A DNA stretch of 27,247 bases from CAJQHT01 sp038123275. GTDB lineage: Bacteria > Pseudomonadota > Alphaproteobacteria > Rickettsiales > UBA1997. The notes under the pieces were generated by a model. The model saw only the letters and a program-made list of their open reading frames with translations, ran no database searches and had not been told where the DNA came from. Position 1 is the stretch's first letter. Each line of letters starts with the position of its first letter. This document shows positions 8,096-16,378 of this stretch, in pieces. The position numbers and the translations under genes are program-made. The stretch is taken from contig JAYORG010000016.1 of assembly GCA_038123275.1 (NCBI GenBank), positions 1-27,247 of the forward strand, read 5' to 3'.

Positions 8096-10030
8096 ATGAG
8101 ATCAAATTTTGATAAAAATGATTTTTGGTTTTTAACAATTACAAAAGATAGAAAATCATTTTCTTATCTAGAATCTGAAAAATTTATTAACCTTTTTAAA
8201 GATATAAATCCAGAAAATAAAATAAACCATAATTTATTTAAGGCTGGAATTAAGACTATCATTTTTAACATTATCAATAAAAGTCCCAAGAAAAATCAAG
8301 TTCTTAAAATAGAGTACTATATCATAGAACAATTAAATCACTGCAAACGTAGTGATTTAATAGAATTCAAAAAATATTTACAACAAATTAATGAGTTAGT
8401 AGATAGTCATCCAGACAAACGAGTCAAAAAATCAAAAGACAAAATATCAGATTTTAACAAAAAAAATCACTTACAATTACAAGAGTCAAATTTCTTAAAA
8501 TTTCAAAGAGCCCTAAAACAAAAAGGAACAGTATATTATTTATCTCATGCTCTTATATTATCAACTGTACTATTACTTGCCTACTTAAACCCAAGCATAA
8601 ATTTTAAAACCGAAATATTACAATTTACTTTAACTGCAATAGCATCCCTTAGCATCATTCAAATTATTCAAAAATCTTATAAAAATTATACCAGTCGGAC
8701 AAATAACAAAAAAATAAAAGAACAAAAAATACCGTCAAAAGACAAACTATCTCAAAAATCAAAAAAAATAAAAAAAAAGAACCAAATAGACTTAAAAAAC
8801 TCAGAACAACATCAGAATAGTTCTATAATAGTTCACAAAAAAATTCCAGATAAAATCGATCCGATTAATTCATTAAAAATAATATACAAATTAAAACAAC
8901 CTAGTCACTTAATAAGAAATGAATTGCAAAAAATTAGAAAATATAATAATAAATTCTACATTTCTTTATCATATGCTATTACTAAAAAAATTGATAACTT
9001 AAATGACTGTATTGCAATTGGTAATGCCCTTCAAAAATGCTCGCAATTACCAGAAAACATAACGCATGAGGATCAATCATTTTTAACAAATTTAATTGAA
9101 GAGACAAAAGATAAAATTGCAAAATATAAAAATAATAAAAAGAAAAAACCAACTATAAAAAAAGATTCTAAAGAAGAAAAAGAAATACCGATAAAAATCC
9201 TAATACCACAAGAAAAAGAACTTAAAAAAGCTCAAGACAATACAAAAACCAAGCAAACTAGCCACTTAAATTTACTTCACAGAGATCAATTAAGACTCAT
9301 TTCATTATCAGAAAAAGAAAGAGAATCAAGAAAGCAAAAAACTGATTATTTTTTTAAGAAATTACATAATTATTTCAATGATATTTCATTATACAACAAA
9401 ACTTTAAAAACTTCTATTAAAGGCAGTTTTTTATATCAGTGCTACATAAAAGAAAAGATAATACCACATGATATAGATTTAGAAATAGTAGTAGAAAAAA
9501 TTTCTTGTAAAAAACATAAAATACAAAAATATGTTTCCGAATTATTATCAATAAATATCAATTTAATTGACAAAATTTGTGCATATACAGGTAAGAATAA
9601 CACAAATAAAGATATCCAAAATATACAATGCCACTTATTATTAAACCTTAACCATCAACATCCGCCAATAGAAGTTACAATTTATAATCAAAAATATTAT
9701 AATAATGGCAACAAGTCTTGGTTAGCTAGTTTTGATGCCTTAAGAATGAACTTTACTAAAAGTGGCTATGAACTAAATAGTTGTGATAACTTTCAAAGAA
9801 TAACTGTAAGTTACGACTTATTAGAATTGCTAAAGAATTTAGAAAAAGGAGATTATCAATTAAATAAAAATAATATGCAAGACAACAAAAAACCTATTAA
9901 ATATTATCAAGAAAAATTTTTAATACAATTTCCTCAATTAATTCAAGCAATGAAAGAAGCTACACCCAAAACTTCAATTAAACCAACATATTTAGATGTC
10001 CCAGAAAGAAAAGAATCAAAACAAAAGTAA
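8096..10030 (+). CDS. Lys-rich membrane protein with nucleotidyltransferase-like C-terminal domain
   Basis: The 644-aa protein has an N-terminal region (~1-140), a membrane hairpin of two hydrophobic helices (~147-164 and ~173-192), a long Lys/Gln-rich probably disordered linker with a helical insert (~195-400), and a C-terminal domain (~410-620). That domain carries KGS at 442-444, then HDIDLE with Asp459 and Asp461, and an acidic residue on a later strand (IEVTIY, Glu526). This is the GS-x(n)-DxD...D/E layout of pol-beta-fold nucleotidyltransferases, and the order also recalls AbiEii/DUF1814-type toxins. SFDALRMNF follows. I cannot name the family. No other in-frame Met occurs for several hundred residues, so the start is fixed unless GTG or TTG is used. 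A TATAAT directly abuts the ATG. It meets dusB tail to tail, 2 bp apart. Codons are richer in AAA and AAT than in neighbours. Confidence 0.75.
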   Translation: MRSNFDKNDFWFLTITKDRKSFSYLESEKFINLFKDINPENKINHNLFKAGIKTIIFNIINKSPKKNQVLKIEYYIIEQLNHCKRSDLIEFKKYLQQINELVDSHPDKRVKKSKDKISDFNKKNHLQLQESNFLKFQRALKQKGTVYYLSHALILSTVLLLAYLNPSINFKTEILQFTLTAIASLSIIQIIQKSYKNYTSRTNNKKIKEQKIPSKDKLSQKSKKIKKKNQIDLKNSEQHQNSSIIVHKKIPDKIDPINSLKIIYKLKQPSHLIRNELQKIRKYNNKFYISLSYAITKKIDNLNDCIAIGNALQKCSQLPENITHEDQSFLTNLIEETKDKIAKYKNNKKKKPTIKKDSKEEKEIPIKILIPQEKELKKAQDNTKTKQTSHLNLLHRDQLRLISLSEKERESRKQKTDYFFKKLHNYFNDISLYNKTLKTSIKGSFLYQCYIKEKIIPHDIDLEIVVEKISCKKHKIQKYVSELLSININLIDKICAYTGKNNTNKDIQNIQCHLLLNLNHQHPPIEVTIYNQKYYNNGNKSWLASFDALRMNFTKSGYELNSCDNFQRITVSYDLLELLKNLEKGDYQLNKNNMQDNKKPIKYYQEKFLIQFPQLIQAMKEATPKTSIKPTYLDVPERKESKQK

Positions 10031-10032
10031 AA

Positions 10033-11001
10033 CTAAATATTTTTATTGTAGAACTCTTTGATAGTTGTTTTAAGAATTTTAGCGTCTTTTAAGGTGTTAA
10101 TTTTGGCTCTAAATTCTGCTGATCCTTTCATGCCAGAGCTATACCAACCAATATGTTTTCTAGCTAAGGGAATTGCAACATATTCACCATAATGCTCTAT
10201 CATGCTTTCTAAATGATTTAACGCAATATCTCTTTGTTCTTCTAAGGTTGGAGTAGGAGAAACTTCTAAACCATTTAATTCTTGATGAATTTGGTTTATT
10301 AACCATGGCTTACCGTAGCATCCTCTTCCAATCATAACGCCATCAGCATTAGATAGATTCATGGCCTCTTTAGCCATTTTTGCATCTTTAATGTCGCCAT
10401 TAACAATAACCGGTATTTTAACTGCATCTTTTACTTTTTTAACAAATTCCCAATTAGCATTACCATTATACATTTGACAACGAGTTCGCCCGTGAATTGT
10501 TAACATTTTAATTCCAACATCTTGCGCTCTTTTAGCTAACGTTGGAGCATTAAGATTTTCGCTATTCCAACCCATTCTGGTTTTCATGGTAACTGGTACT
10601 TTAACTGCCTTTACAACCGCCTCCATTATTCGCGTTGCCAATTCCTCATCTTTCATTAAAGCACTACCAGCAAAGCCATTCACAACTTTTTTAACTGGGC
10701 AACCAAAATTAATATCAATAATATCCGCACCAAGATCCTCATTTAACTTTGCTGCCTGGGCCATCACTTCTGGATCACAACCTGCCAACTGCACCGACAT
10801 TGGGTAATGATCTTTGTCTTTTTGACATTTCTTTAATGACTCTCTAGTTTGAATAATCATGGCACGCGACGCAATCATTTCTGATATTAGCAAGCTAGCG
10901 CCAAAACTTTTAACTAATTTTCTAAATGGTAGATCAGTCACTCCTGACATGGGAGCTAATAACACATTGCTATCTAATTCTACATCACCAATTTTAAGCA
11001 T
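10033..11001 (-). CDS. dusB: tRNA-dihydrouridine synthase B
   Basis: This FMN enzyme reduces uridine to dihydrouridine in the D-loop of tRNAs. The 322-aa TIM-barrel protein begins with the family pattern VLLAPMSGVTDLPFR (residues 13-27). It has NFGCPVKKV with the catalytic Cys at 101, the KTRMGW element, TIHGRTRCQMYNG, and GVMIGRGCYGKPWL near the phosphate-binding end, which together point to the DusB/NifR3 subgroup. Its stop is 2 bp from that of the convergent gene at 8096-10030, with no terminator between them. A weak AGAAGAT precedes the start. Confidence 0.96.
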   Translation of the reverse strand: MLKIGDVELDSNVLLAPMSGVTDLPFRKLVKSFGASLLISEMIASRAMIIQTRESLKKCQKDKDHYPMSVQLAGCDPEVMAQAAKLNEDLGADIIDINFGCPVKKVVNGFAGSALMKDEELATRIMEAVVKAVKVPVTMKTRMGWNSENLNAPTLAKRAQDVGIKMLTIHGRTRCQMYNGNANWEFVKKVKDAVKIPVIVNGDIKDAKMAKEAMNLSNADGVMIGRGCYGKPWLINQIHQELNGLEVSPTPTLEEQRDIALNHLESMIEHYGEYVAIPLARKHIGWYSSGMKGSAEFRAKINTLKDAKILKTTIKEFYNKNI

Positions 11002-11084
11002 ATCTTCTAAGTCTATTTTAGAACTTACTTTAAGGGCAACTCATTACCGCTACATTTTATTGTAAACTTCACCTTTTGCGTAAG

Positions 11085-11110
11085 TCCTATTTTTTCTTGA
11101 TTTAATAGGA
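11085..11110. repeat. Small hairpin in the dusB-dnaN divergent region
   Basis: TCCTATT and AATAGGA pair over 7 bp with a 12-nt loop. The site lies between the divergent dusB and dnaN genes, 55 bp before dnaN. It could be a regulatory hairpin or operator, or chance in A/T-rich DNA. No clear dnaN promoter was assigned. Confidence 0.35.
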
Positions 11111-11165
11111 GAAAGGACATTAAATGAAATAAAAATAAATTTCACCAATTATTTTAAACAAGATT

Positions 11166-12284
11166 ATGCAATTTGAAATCAATAAGTCGTCATTATCAAA
11201 GATATTATCCAACGTTCAAGGCGCAGTTGAGAGAAAAAACACTATTCCAATTTTACTTAATGTTAAAATTGAAGCTAGAGCTGGTAAGCTAAACTTTACC
11301 ACAACAGACATGGACATAGTTATTACTTCAACAATATCTGACGTTGAAATTAAAGATGAAGGCTCTACTACAATGTCAGCACAATTGCTTTATGACATTG
11401 TTCGTAAAATTCCCGATGACACTAACATTAACATAGAATTACAAGAAGACGACACTTTGGCAATTATTAAATATGGCAGATCAAAATTCTCTCTTCCTTG
11501 CTTGGATCCAGTTGAATTCCCTGTTTTAAGTGAAGGCGAAATGACAGATGAATTTAATATTAATGCGCAAGATTTTGCTAGAATTATTGATAATACACGC
11601 TTTGCTATTTCAAATGATGAAACTCGCTATTACTTAAATGGTTTATACTTACATATTGCCAAAAATGACTCTGATGAATTGGAATTAAGATGTGTTGCTA
11701 CCGACGGACATAGGCTAGCTTTATCTTCTTGCGTTAGCAGCGACCTAACAAAAGAAATTGAAGGCGTTATCATACCAAGAAAAACTATCAATGAAATTAG
11801 AAAGATAATTGAAGATGAAGAAACTATTAAAATCTCCTTATCTAAAAGTAAAATTAAAGTACAATGCAGTAATTGTACAATAATTTCAAAATTAATTGAT
11901 GGGCAATTTCCTGAATATAACCAAGTTGTTCCCAAAAATAATGACAAAATAATTAACATTAGCAAAAATACTATCTTTAATGCTGTTGACAGAGTATCTA
12001 CAATTGCCAACGACAAGCATAGAACCGTTAAACTAACCTTAGATAATGGTAAAATTTTATTACAAGTTAGCTCTTCTGATGGGGGCTTTGCCGACGAAGA
12101 AGTAGAAGTAGAATTCCAAGGTGATAAAATAGAAGCTGGTTTTAATTCACGTTATTTACTAGAAATTATCAACCAAGTTGGCTGCGATTCAATAGACATG
12201 AAATTTAATGATAATTTCTCTCCAGTTATCATTAATTCTTCTAGCTTAAAAGGTCTTTACGTCATAATGCCAGTTAGAGTTTAA
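11166..12284 (+). CDS. dnaN: DNA polymerase III subunit beta (sliding clamp)
   Basis: DnaN forms the ring-shaped dimer that tethers polymerase III and other proteins to DNA. The 372-aa length and three-domain pattern match. The N-terminal domain has VERKNTIPILLNV and TTDMDIVI. The middle domain has the conserved CVATDGHRLAL. The C-terminal domain has DGQFPEYNQVVP and ends in SSLKGLYVIMPVRV, where the conserved MP(M/V)R motif forms part of the partner-binding pocket. It is the first gene of a four-gene plus-strand run; trmL starts 10 bp later. It is not next to dnaA here, as is common in Rickettsiales-like genomes. Confidence 0.98.
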   Translation: MQFEINKSSLSKILSNVQGAVERKNTIPILLNVKIEARAGKLNFTTTDMDIVITSTISDVEIKDEGSTTMSAQLLYDIVRKIPDDTNINIELQEDDTLAIIKYGRSKFSLPCLDPVEFPVLSEGEMTDEFNINAQDFARIIDNTRFAISNDETRYYLNGLYLHIAKNDSDELELRCVATDGHRLALSSCVSSDLTKEIEGVIIPRKTINEIRKIIEDEETIKISLSKSKIKVQCSNCTIISKLIDGQFPEYNQVVPKNNDKIINISKNTIFNAVDRVSTIANDKHRTVKLTLDNGKILLQVSSSDGGFADEEVEVEFQGDKIEAGFNSRYLLEIINQVGCDSIDMKFNDNFSPVIINSSSLKGLYVIMPVRV

Positions 12285-12294
12285 TCATAGTAAA

Positions 12295-12744
12295 ATGACA
12301 AAAATTGCTCTTTATCAGCCCGATATGGCTGGCAATGTTGGTTCAATTATTAGAACCATTGCTTGCTTAGATGGGCAGTTGCACATTATTGGCCCTTGTG
12401 GATTTGTTTTTGATGAACAAAAAATAAGGCGCTCAGCTATGGATTATTTTGACAAAATCACCATAATCCACCATGATTCATTTGATAATTTTTACCAAAA
12501 TGAAGTGGTAAACACTAAATCTAGACTAGTTTTATTGTCTACAAAAGCTGATAAATCATACACTAACTTTAATTTTCTTGAAAATGACATATTGCTGTTT
12601 GGACGTGAAAGTGCTGGCGTGCCAGATCATATTGCCAATCAGGCTGATGCTAAAATAAAAATAAAAATGCAAAATCAAACTAGATCCTTGAACTTAGCCA
12701 TATCAGTTGCTATTATTTTGGCTCATACAAAAACTATTTACTAA
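12295..12744 (+). CDS. trmL: tRNA (cytidine/uridine(34)-2'-O)-methyltransferase TrmL
   Basis: TrmL methylates the ribose of the wobble nucleotide in certain leucine tRNAs using S-adenosylmethionine. The 149-aa protein is a compact SPOUT methyltransferase. It starts with IALYQPDMAGNVGSIIRT (Asn14 and Arg20 of motif 1), has LLFGRESAGVPDHI (motif 2), and closes with TRSLNLAISVAI (motif 3), which forms the knot that holds the cofactor. IGPCGF and RRSAMDY are further TrmL-type elements. It lies 10 bp after dnaN and 6 bp before the transporter gene. Confidence 0.95.
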   Translation: MTKIALYQPDMAGNVGSIIRTIACLDGQLHIIGPCGFVFDEQKIRRSAMDYFDKITIIHHDSFDNFYQNEVVNTKSRLVLLSTKADKSYTNFNFLENDILLFGRESAGVPDHIANQADAKIKIKMQNQTRSLNLAISVAIILAHTKTIY

Positions 12745-12750
12745 AATTCA

Positions 12751-14616
12751 ATGTTTGAAATTTTTTCTGACCCAAATTTTAAAATATTAATAACTTTCCT
12801 AGTTACTATTTTTGCCTTTATTTCCTTTGTAAAAGAGAAAATTCCAGCACATATTACTGCCATGACAACAATGGCAATACTACTTGCAACTAGAGTTATT
12901 GATACTAATGATGCTCTAACTGTTTTTAGCAGCTCTGCTGGTATTACCATTGCCTGTATGTTTATTATTAGTGGGGCCTTGCAAAAAACTGGAGTAATTG
13001 ACCTAATAGGCTATTACATTTTACTGTTAACTGAAAAAAACAAAATCCTTGGAATAGTATCTTTATTTGCCGGAGTCATAGTTACATCTGCCTTCATGAA
13101 TAATACGCCAGTAGTCATAATCATGACACCAATTGTTATTGAACTAGCTAGACAATTAAAAGATTACCCCTCTAAATATCTAATTCCTTTATCTTACACA
13201 GCAATTCTTGGTGGTACATGTACATTAATTGGTACATCTACCAATATCTTAGTTGACTCCATAGCTCAAGACCATGGCAAGCAAGCTTTTAGCATGTTTG
13301 AAATTAGCCTTCCTGGAATTATTGTTGCCTTTACTGGCATATTATTTATGAGCATAATTGGGCGTAGATTACTACCAGAAAGACTACTTTTAGAAAAAGA
13401 ATTTGAAGAAAAACATCACTACAAAAAATTCATCGCCGAAGCCGTAATTTTACACGATTCTAAATTAATTGGCAAAATTCTCAATGAAGTTCAATTTAGT
13501 AAAGATGAAGATTATGAAATTATCGACCTTGTGAGAAATAATACCGGCTCAAGATCTGCTAATTTTATTAAAAAAATTATTTCAGGCCTAACCAGTGACA
13601 CTACTATTAATAATTCTAAATCCTTTAGAAGCATACCACTAAAAGCTGGAGACAAGATTGTATTTAAAACAAATAAAGAAGAATTAATAAAAATTAAAGA
13701 AAATTTTAGCCTAAGTTTTGACATTGAAAGTTTACATGATGCACAAGTTACAAGCTCTGATGAAGTTGAAATTTATGAAGGTGTAATAGGAATTAACTCG
13801 CAATTTATTGATAAATCTGCCTCCGGATTAGGCATACGTGCTAAATATGGCTGTTACATTCTTGCCATACATCGTGACAAAAAGAATATTACCTCTCATT
13901 TTGATGAAATTACCTTAAAATATGGCGATGTACTACTAATTGAAGGCCCAAAAGATAAAATTGATAAATTATTTGATAATGAATCGATAATGAATGTTAC
14001 CAAAGTTAAAAGAAAAGCATTTGACCGCAAAAAGGCTCCTATTGCCATTGCAACTTTAGCTGGCGTTGTAGGGTTTGCATCTTTTAATGTTATGCCAATT
14101 GCTGGCTTGGCCATAATTGGTGCTGTAACAGTTATGTTAACTGGATGTATCAACATGAAAAAGGCCCATAGAGTTATTGAATGGCCCATATTAATGCTAA
14201 TTTTTGGTATGCTATCTTTATCCATAGCCATGGCTAAAACTGGCTCTGCAACTTTAATAGTTGACTACATTGCCAATTTAATTGGACATCACGGCCCTGT
14301 AGTTTTGTTAATTGCTATTTACATGCTTACCTCATTGCTAACAGAAATTATGAGCAACAATGCTGCTGCTGTTTTACTAACACCAATAGCCATTGGTCTT
14401 GCTGATTCAATTGGTGTGGATTCAAGGCCCTTCATTATTGCTGTAATGTTTGCTGCTTCTGCTAGTTTTGCTACACCAATTGGCTATCAAACCAACACTT
14501 ACGTTTACAATATTGGAAATTATCGCTTTAGCGATTTCTTAAAAGTAGGAATACCGATGAACTTAACCATGATGTTTGTTGCCATTAACTCTATTTTACT
14601 TATTTGGGACTTTTAA
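12751..14616 (+). CDS. SLC13/DASS-type anion or dicarboxylate transporter with two RCK_C domains
   Basis: The 621-aa inner-membrane protein has two transport halves split by a cytosolic insert. The first half (~8-205) carries SAFMNNTPVVIIMTP (113-127) and GGTCTLIGTSTNI. The second (~428-620) carries the mirrored LTEIMSNNAAAVLLTP (530-545) and FATPIGYQTNTYVY. These Ser/Asn-Asn-Thr motifs bind Na+ and the carboxylate or anion in the SLC13 family. Residues ~215-320 and ~335-415 look like two TrkA-C (RCK_C) ligand-sensing domains, a known arrangement of the YbiR/SAC1-like branch. The substrate cannot be told: sulfate and C4-dicarboxylates are the usual ones. It is 6 bp after trmL and 13 bp before the outer-membrane protein gene. 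Confidence 0.92.
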   Translation: MFEIFSDPNFKILITFLVTIFAFISFVKEKIPAHITAMTTMAILLATRVIDTNDALTVFSSSAGITIACMFIISGALQKTGVIDLIGYYILLLTEKNKILGIVSLFAGVIVTSAFMNNTPVVIIMTPIVIELARQLKDYPSKYLIPLSYTAILGGTCTLIGTSTNILVDSIAQDHGKQAFSMFEISLPGIIVAFTGILFMSIIGRRLLPERLLLEKEFEEKHHYKKFIAEAVILHDSKLIGKILNEVQFSKDEDYEIIDLVRNNTGSRSANFIKKIISGLTSDTTINNSKSFRSIPLKAGDKIVFKTNKEELIKIKENFSLSFDIESLHDAQVTSSDEVEIYEGVIGINSQFIDKSASGLGIRAKYGCYILAIHRDKKNITSHFDEITLKYGDVLLIEGPKDKIDKLFDNESIMNVTKVKRKAFDRKKAPIAIATLAGVVGFASFNVMPIAGLAIIGAVTVMLTGCINMKKAHRVIEWPILMLIFGMLSLSIAMAKTGSATLIVDYIANLIGHHGPVVLLIAIYMLTSLLTEIMSNNAAAVLLTPIAIGLADSIGVDSRPFIIAVMFAASASFATPIGYQTNTYVYNIGNYRFSDFLKVGIPMNLTMMFVAINSILLIWDF

Positions 14617-14629
14617 TAAAATTACAAAT

Positions 14630-15616
14630 ATGTTTAATAAATTAACCTTATCTATCTGTTTATTCTTAATAACATCTAATAGCTTTGCTAAAAATGATAA
14701 ACCAGATGACCATGCACCAATTGGAGTAATGAGTGAACATATTCACCCTAAAGGGGAATTTATGACAAGCTATCGCTATTCATTAATGCAAATGAAAGGT
14801 TTAAGAAATAATCAAGACAAAGTTTCCACATCTCAAACGTTAAATAATTATAATTACATGATGGCACCAGCTGATATGCAAATGCACATGCACATGTTTG
14901 GTCTTATGTATGGGGTTACTAATAAACTAACAACTTCCATAATGGGCAGCCTTGTAGAAAAAGACATGAATGTTGTATTAAAAATGGGAGCAGATAAACA
15001 AAAAAGAGAATCTAATGGCTATTCAGATACCAAAATCAATTCTATTTATCAATTCTACAATAAAAATAATCAACAATCTTTAGCTAGTTTAGGAGTTTCA
15101 ATTCCAACTGGCGAAATTAAAGAAACTTATGACGGCACTAGACTGCCTTACGCCATGCAAATTGGCTCTGGATCTTATGAATTATTGCCAAGCCTAACCT
15201 ACAAATCATTTCAAGATAACTATTCAATAGGTGTTCAAACAAATGGTGTTTTTAGGCTAGATACTAATAATAATGGCTATAAATTAGGTGATAAATACAA
15301 TATTACTTCTTGGATTGCCAAAAATTTAAACAATAATATTTCCGTATCAACTAGGCTAGATTATCAAATATTTGAAGCTATTGAAGGGATAGACCAAACT
15401 ATTAGTAACACTGCAATGATTGCCACTAGAGATACCTCTCTTTACGATGGCAAAAGATTGGATTTATCATTTGGCATGAATTATCTATTTAATAAAGGCA
15501 TCTTAAATAATAACAGACTAGCCATAGAATTCGCATCACCGATCTATCAAAGGTTGGATGGACCACAAATGGAAGTTGACTACAAATTAACTATTGGCTG
15601 GCAGAAAGTTTTTTAA
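14630..15616 (+). CDS. Met/His-rich outer-membrane beta-barrel protein of unknown function
   Basis: The start at 14630 gives a clean Sec signal peptide (MFNKL...SNSFA, cleavage after residue ~20). An upstream in-frame ATG at 14576 would overlap the transporter gene and spoil the signal. The mature ~308 residues show alternating strand patterns typical of a barrel and end in the aromatic residue Phe (WQKVF), as outer-membrane proteins usually do. The N-terminal DDHAPIGVMSEHIHPKGE and the MAPADMQMHMHMFGLMYG segment match a proteobacterial family of putative transporters often found near copper or heavy-metal genes. The dense Met and His residues suggest metal contact, which is an inference. It is the last gene of the dnaN operon. 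The MITE-like palindrome begins 14 bp after its stop. Confidence 0.85.
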   Translation: MFNKLTLSICLFLITSNSFAKNDKPDDHAPIGVMSEHIHPKGEFMTSYRYSLMQMKGLRNNQDKVSTSQTLNNYNYMMAPADMQMHMHMFGLMYGVTNKLTTSIMGSLVEKDMNVVLKMGADKQKRESNGYSDTKINSIYQFYNKNNQQSLASLGVSIPTGEIKETYDGTRLPYAMQIGSGSYELLPSLTYKSFQDNYSIGVQTNGVFRLDTNNNGYKLGDKYNITSWIAKNLNNNISVSTRLDYQIFEAIEGIDQTISNTAMIATRDTSLYDGKRLDLSFGMNYLFNKGILNNNRLAIEFASPIYQRLDGPQMEVDYKLTIGWQKVF

Positions 15617-15622
15617 TGCTGG

Positions 15623-15630
15623 TTAATAAC
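15623..15630. repeat. Left target-site duplication TTAATAAC
   Basis: TTAATAAC occurs directly before the palindromic element and again directly after it at 15773-15780, in the same orientation. Joining the two flanks at this octamer recreates a sequence found again at 16402-16440, which supports a true insertion. Confidence 0.75.
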
Positions 15631-15772
15631 TAACCTTACGCACATCCACCCTTTTTGGCGCTTTTTAACGAATTTCTAAAATTTACTCCTCATGTATATC
15701 TAGATACACTGCGGGGAAAATTTTATAAATTCGTTAAAAATCACTCAAAAATTGCGGCGTGCGTAAGGTGAG
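15631..15772. mobile_element. 142-bp MITE-like palindromic element
   Basis: The terminal sequences are inverted: ACCTTACGCAC begins at 15633, and its complement GTGCGTAAGGT ends at 15769. Inside, the arms pair again over about 28 bases (TTTTTAACGAATTT against AAATTCGTTAAAAA, with few mismatches), leaving a short centre near 15690-15712. There is no coding capacity, so it would need a transposase supplied elsewhere. It is flanked by the 8-bp direct repeat TTAATAAC. Transcribed, it would fold into one long hairpin just after the outer-membrane protein gene and could act as its terminator. A lone copy of its right end (GTAAGGTGAG) lies at 15877-15886. Confidence 0.75.
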
Positions 15773-15780
15773 TTAATAAC
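15773..15780. repeat. Right target-site duplication TTAATAAC
   Basis: Second copy of the octamer that flanks the MITE-like element; see 15623-15630. Confidence 0.75.
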
Positions 15781-15784
15781 GCTA

Positions 15785-15869
15785 ACTGTCATCCTGAACT
15801 TAGAGAGGAATCTTGAGCTGCTAAAAGCGGCTCTAGAGTCTCTTATATCAAGGATCTCACGCCAAAAAA
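15785..15869 (+). repeat. Dispersed palindromic repeat, copy A
   Basis: Starts ACTGTCATCCTGAACTTAGAG and ends near AAGGATCTCACGCC. The ends can pair loosely (TCCTGA...AGAGA against TCTCT...AAGGA), and the centre GAGCTGC-TAAAA-GCGGCTC forms a small hairpin. Copies B (16194-16275) and D (16421-16493) run in the same direction, and C (16305-16378) is inverted. The sequence resembles the TGTCATCCTGA-type intergenic repeats that are abundant in many bacterial genomes. Confidence 0.8.
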
Positions 15870-15876
15870 GAAATAT

Positions 15877-15886
15877 GTAAGGTGAG
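15877..15886. repeat. Solo right end of the MITE-like element
   Basis: GTAAGGTGAG is identical to the last ten bases of the element at 15763-15772. Here it abuts the stop codon of the 88-aa gene. It may be the remnant of a second insertion whose other arm is lost. Ten bases alone are weak evidence. Confidence 0.4.
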
Positions 15887-16153
15887 TCACTTACTTTGAT
15901 CAGGTGTAACAATATTAGACTTACCTTTCTTCGTAAGAGGAAGTTTGTAAGGTTTACTGATCTTGCTATCTGGTTTCTTTCCTTCAAGTATTAAGTCTTT
16001 TAATTCTAAATCCTCAATCTCTGGAAAATCATCTACATCATCATGAAAATCAGGTTCCATTAAAGATTTTAATAAATCATGCTCTGCAGTACTACGCACT
16101 TTTTTTAAAGCTTTAGATTTATTATCTACATTTTCTTGATTTGACTTTGACAT
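15887..16153 (-). CDS. Small acidic hypothetical protein, 88 aa
   Basis: I do not recognise a family. The protein is hydrophilic, without signal peptide or membrane span, and probably largely disordered. It has a Lys/Asn-rich start (MSKSNQENVD), a strongly acidic centre (LMEPDFHDDVDDFPEIEDLE, residues 31-50) and a basic Pro/Lys C-terminus. The acidic-aromatic centre resembles short motifs repeated in the 1596-aa ankyrin protein 1.7 kb upstream on the same strand. The gene is wedged between repeat copies A and B. No good ribosome-binding site is seen. It could be a real small gene or a decayed remnant. Confidence 0.55.
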   Translation of the reverse strand: MSKSNQENVDNKSKALKKVRSTAEHDLLKSLMEPDFHDDVDDFPEIEDLELKDLILEGKKPDSKISKPYKLPLTKKGKSNIVTPDQSK

Positions 16154-16193
16154 ATTGTAATTTTCTCAAATTAACTATTGGCCGACAATAATA

Positions 16194-16275
16194 ACTGTCA
16201 TCCTGAATTTAGAGAGTCTTGAGCTGCTAAAAGCGACTCTAGAGTCTCTTATGTGAAGGATCTCATGCCAAAAAA
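16194..16275 (+). repeat. Dispersed palindromic repeat, copy B
   Basis: Closely matches copy A through TGTCATCCTGAATTTAGAG, the GAGCTGCTAAAAGCG centre, CTCTAGAGTCTCTTAT and AAGGATCTCA, but lacks a few bases in the first third. It lies in the region upstream of the 88-aa gene. Confidence 0.8.
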
Positions 16276-16304
16276 CATTAGCTAATATTAAATCCTCCAC
16301 CCTT

Positions 16305-16378
16305 GACGTGAGATCCTTCTGCAAGATTTTCTAAATCATCAAAGATAATTAAGAAAATCTATCATTCAGGATGACAAT
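16305..16378 (-). repeat. Dispersed palindromic repeat, copy C (inverted, different core)
   Basis: Read on the minus strand it begins TTGTCATCCTGAATGATAG and ends AAGGATCTCACGTC, the same ends as copies A and B. The core is replaced by an unrelated hairpin in which AGATTTTCT and AGAAAATCT pair perfectly over 9 bp. Ends are conserved and the middle is variable. Confidence 0.75.
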
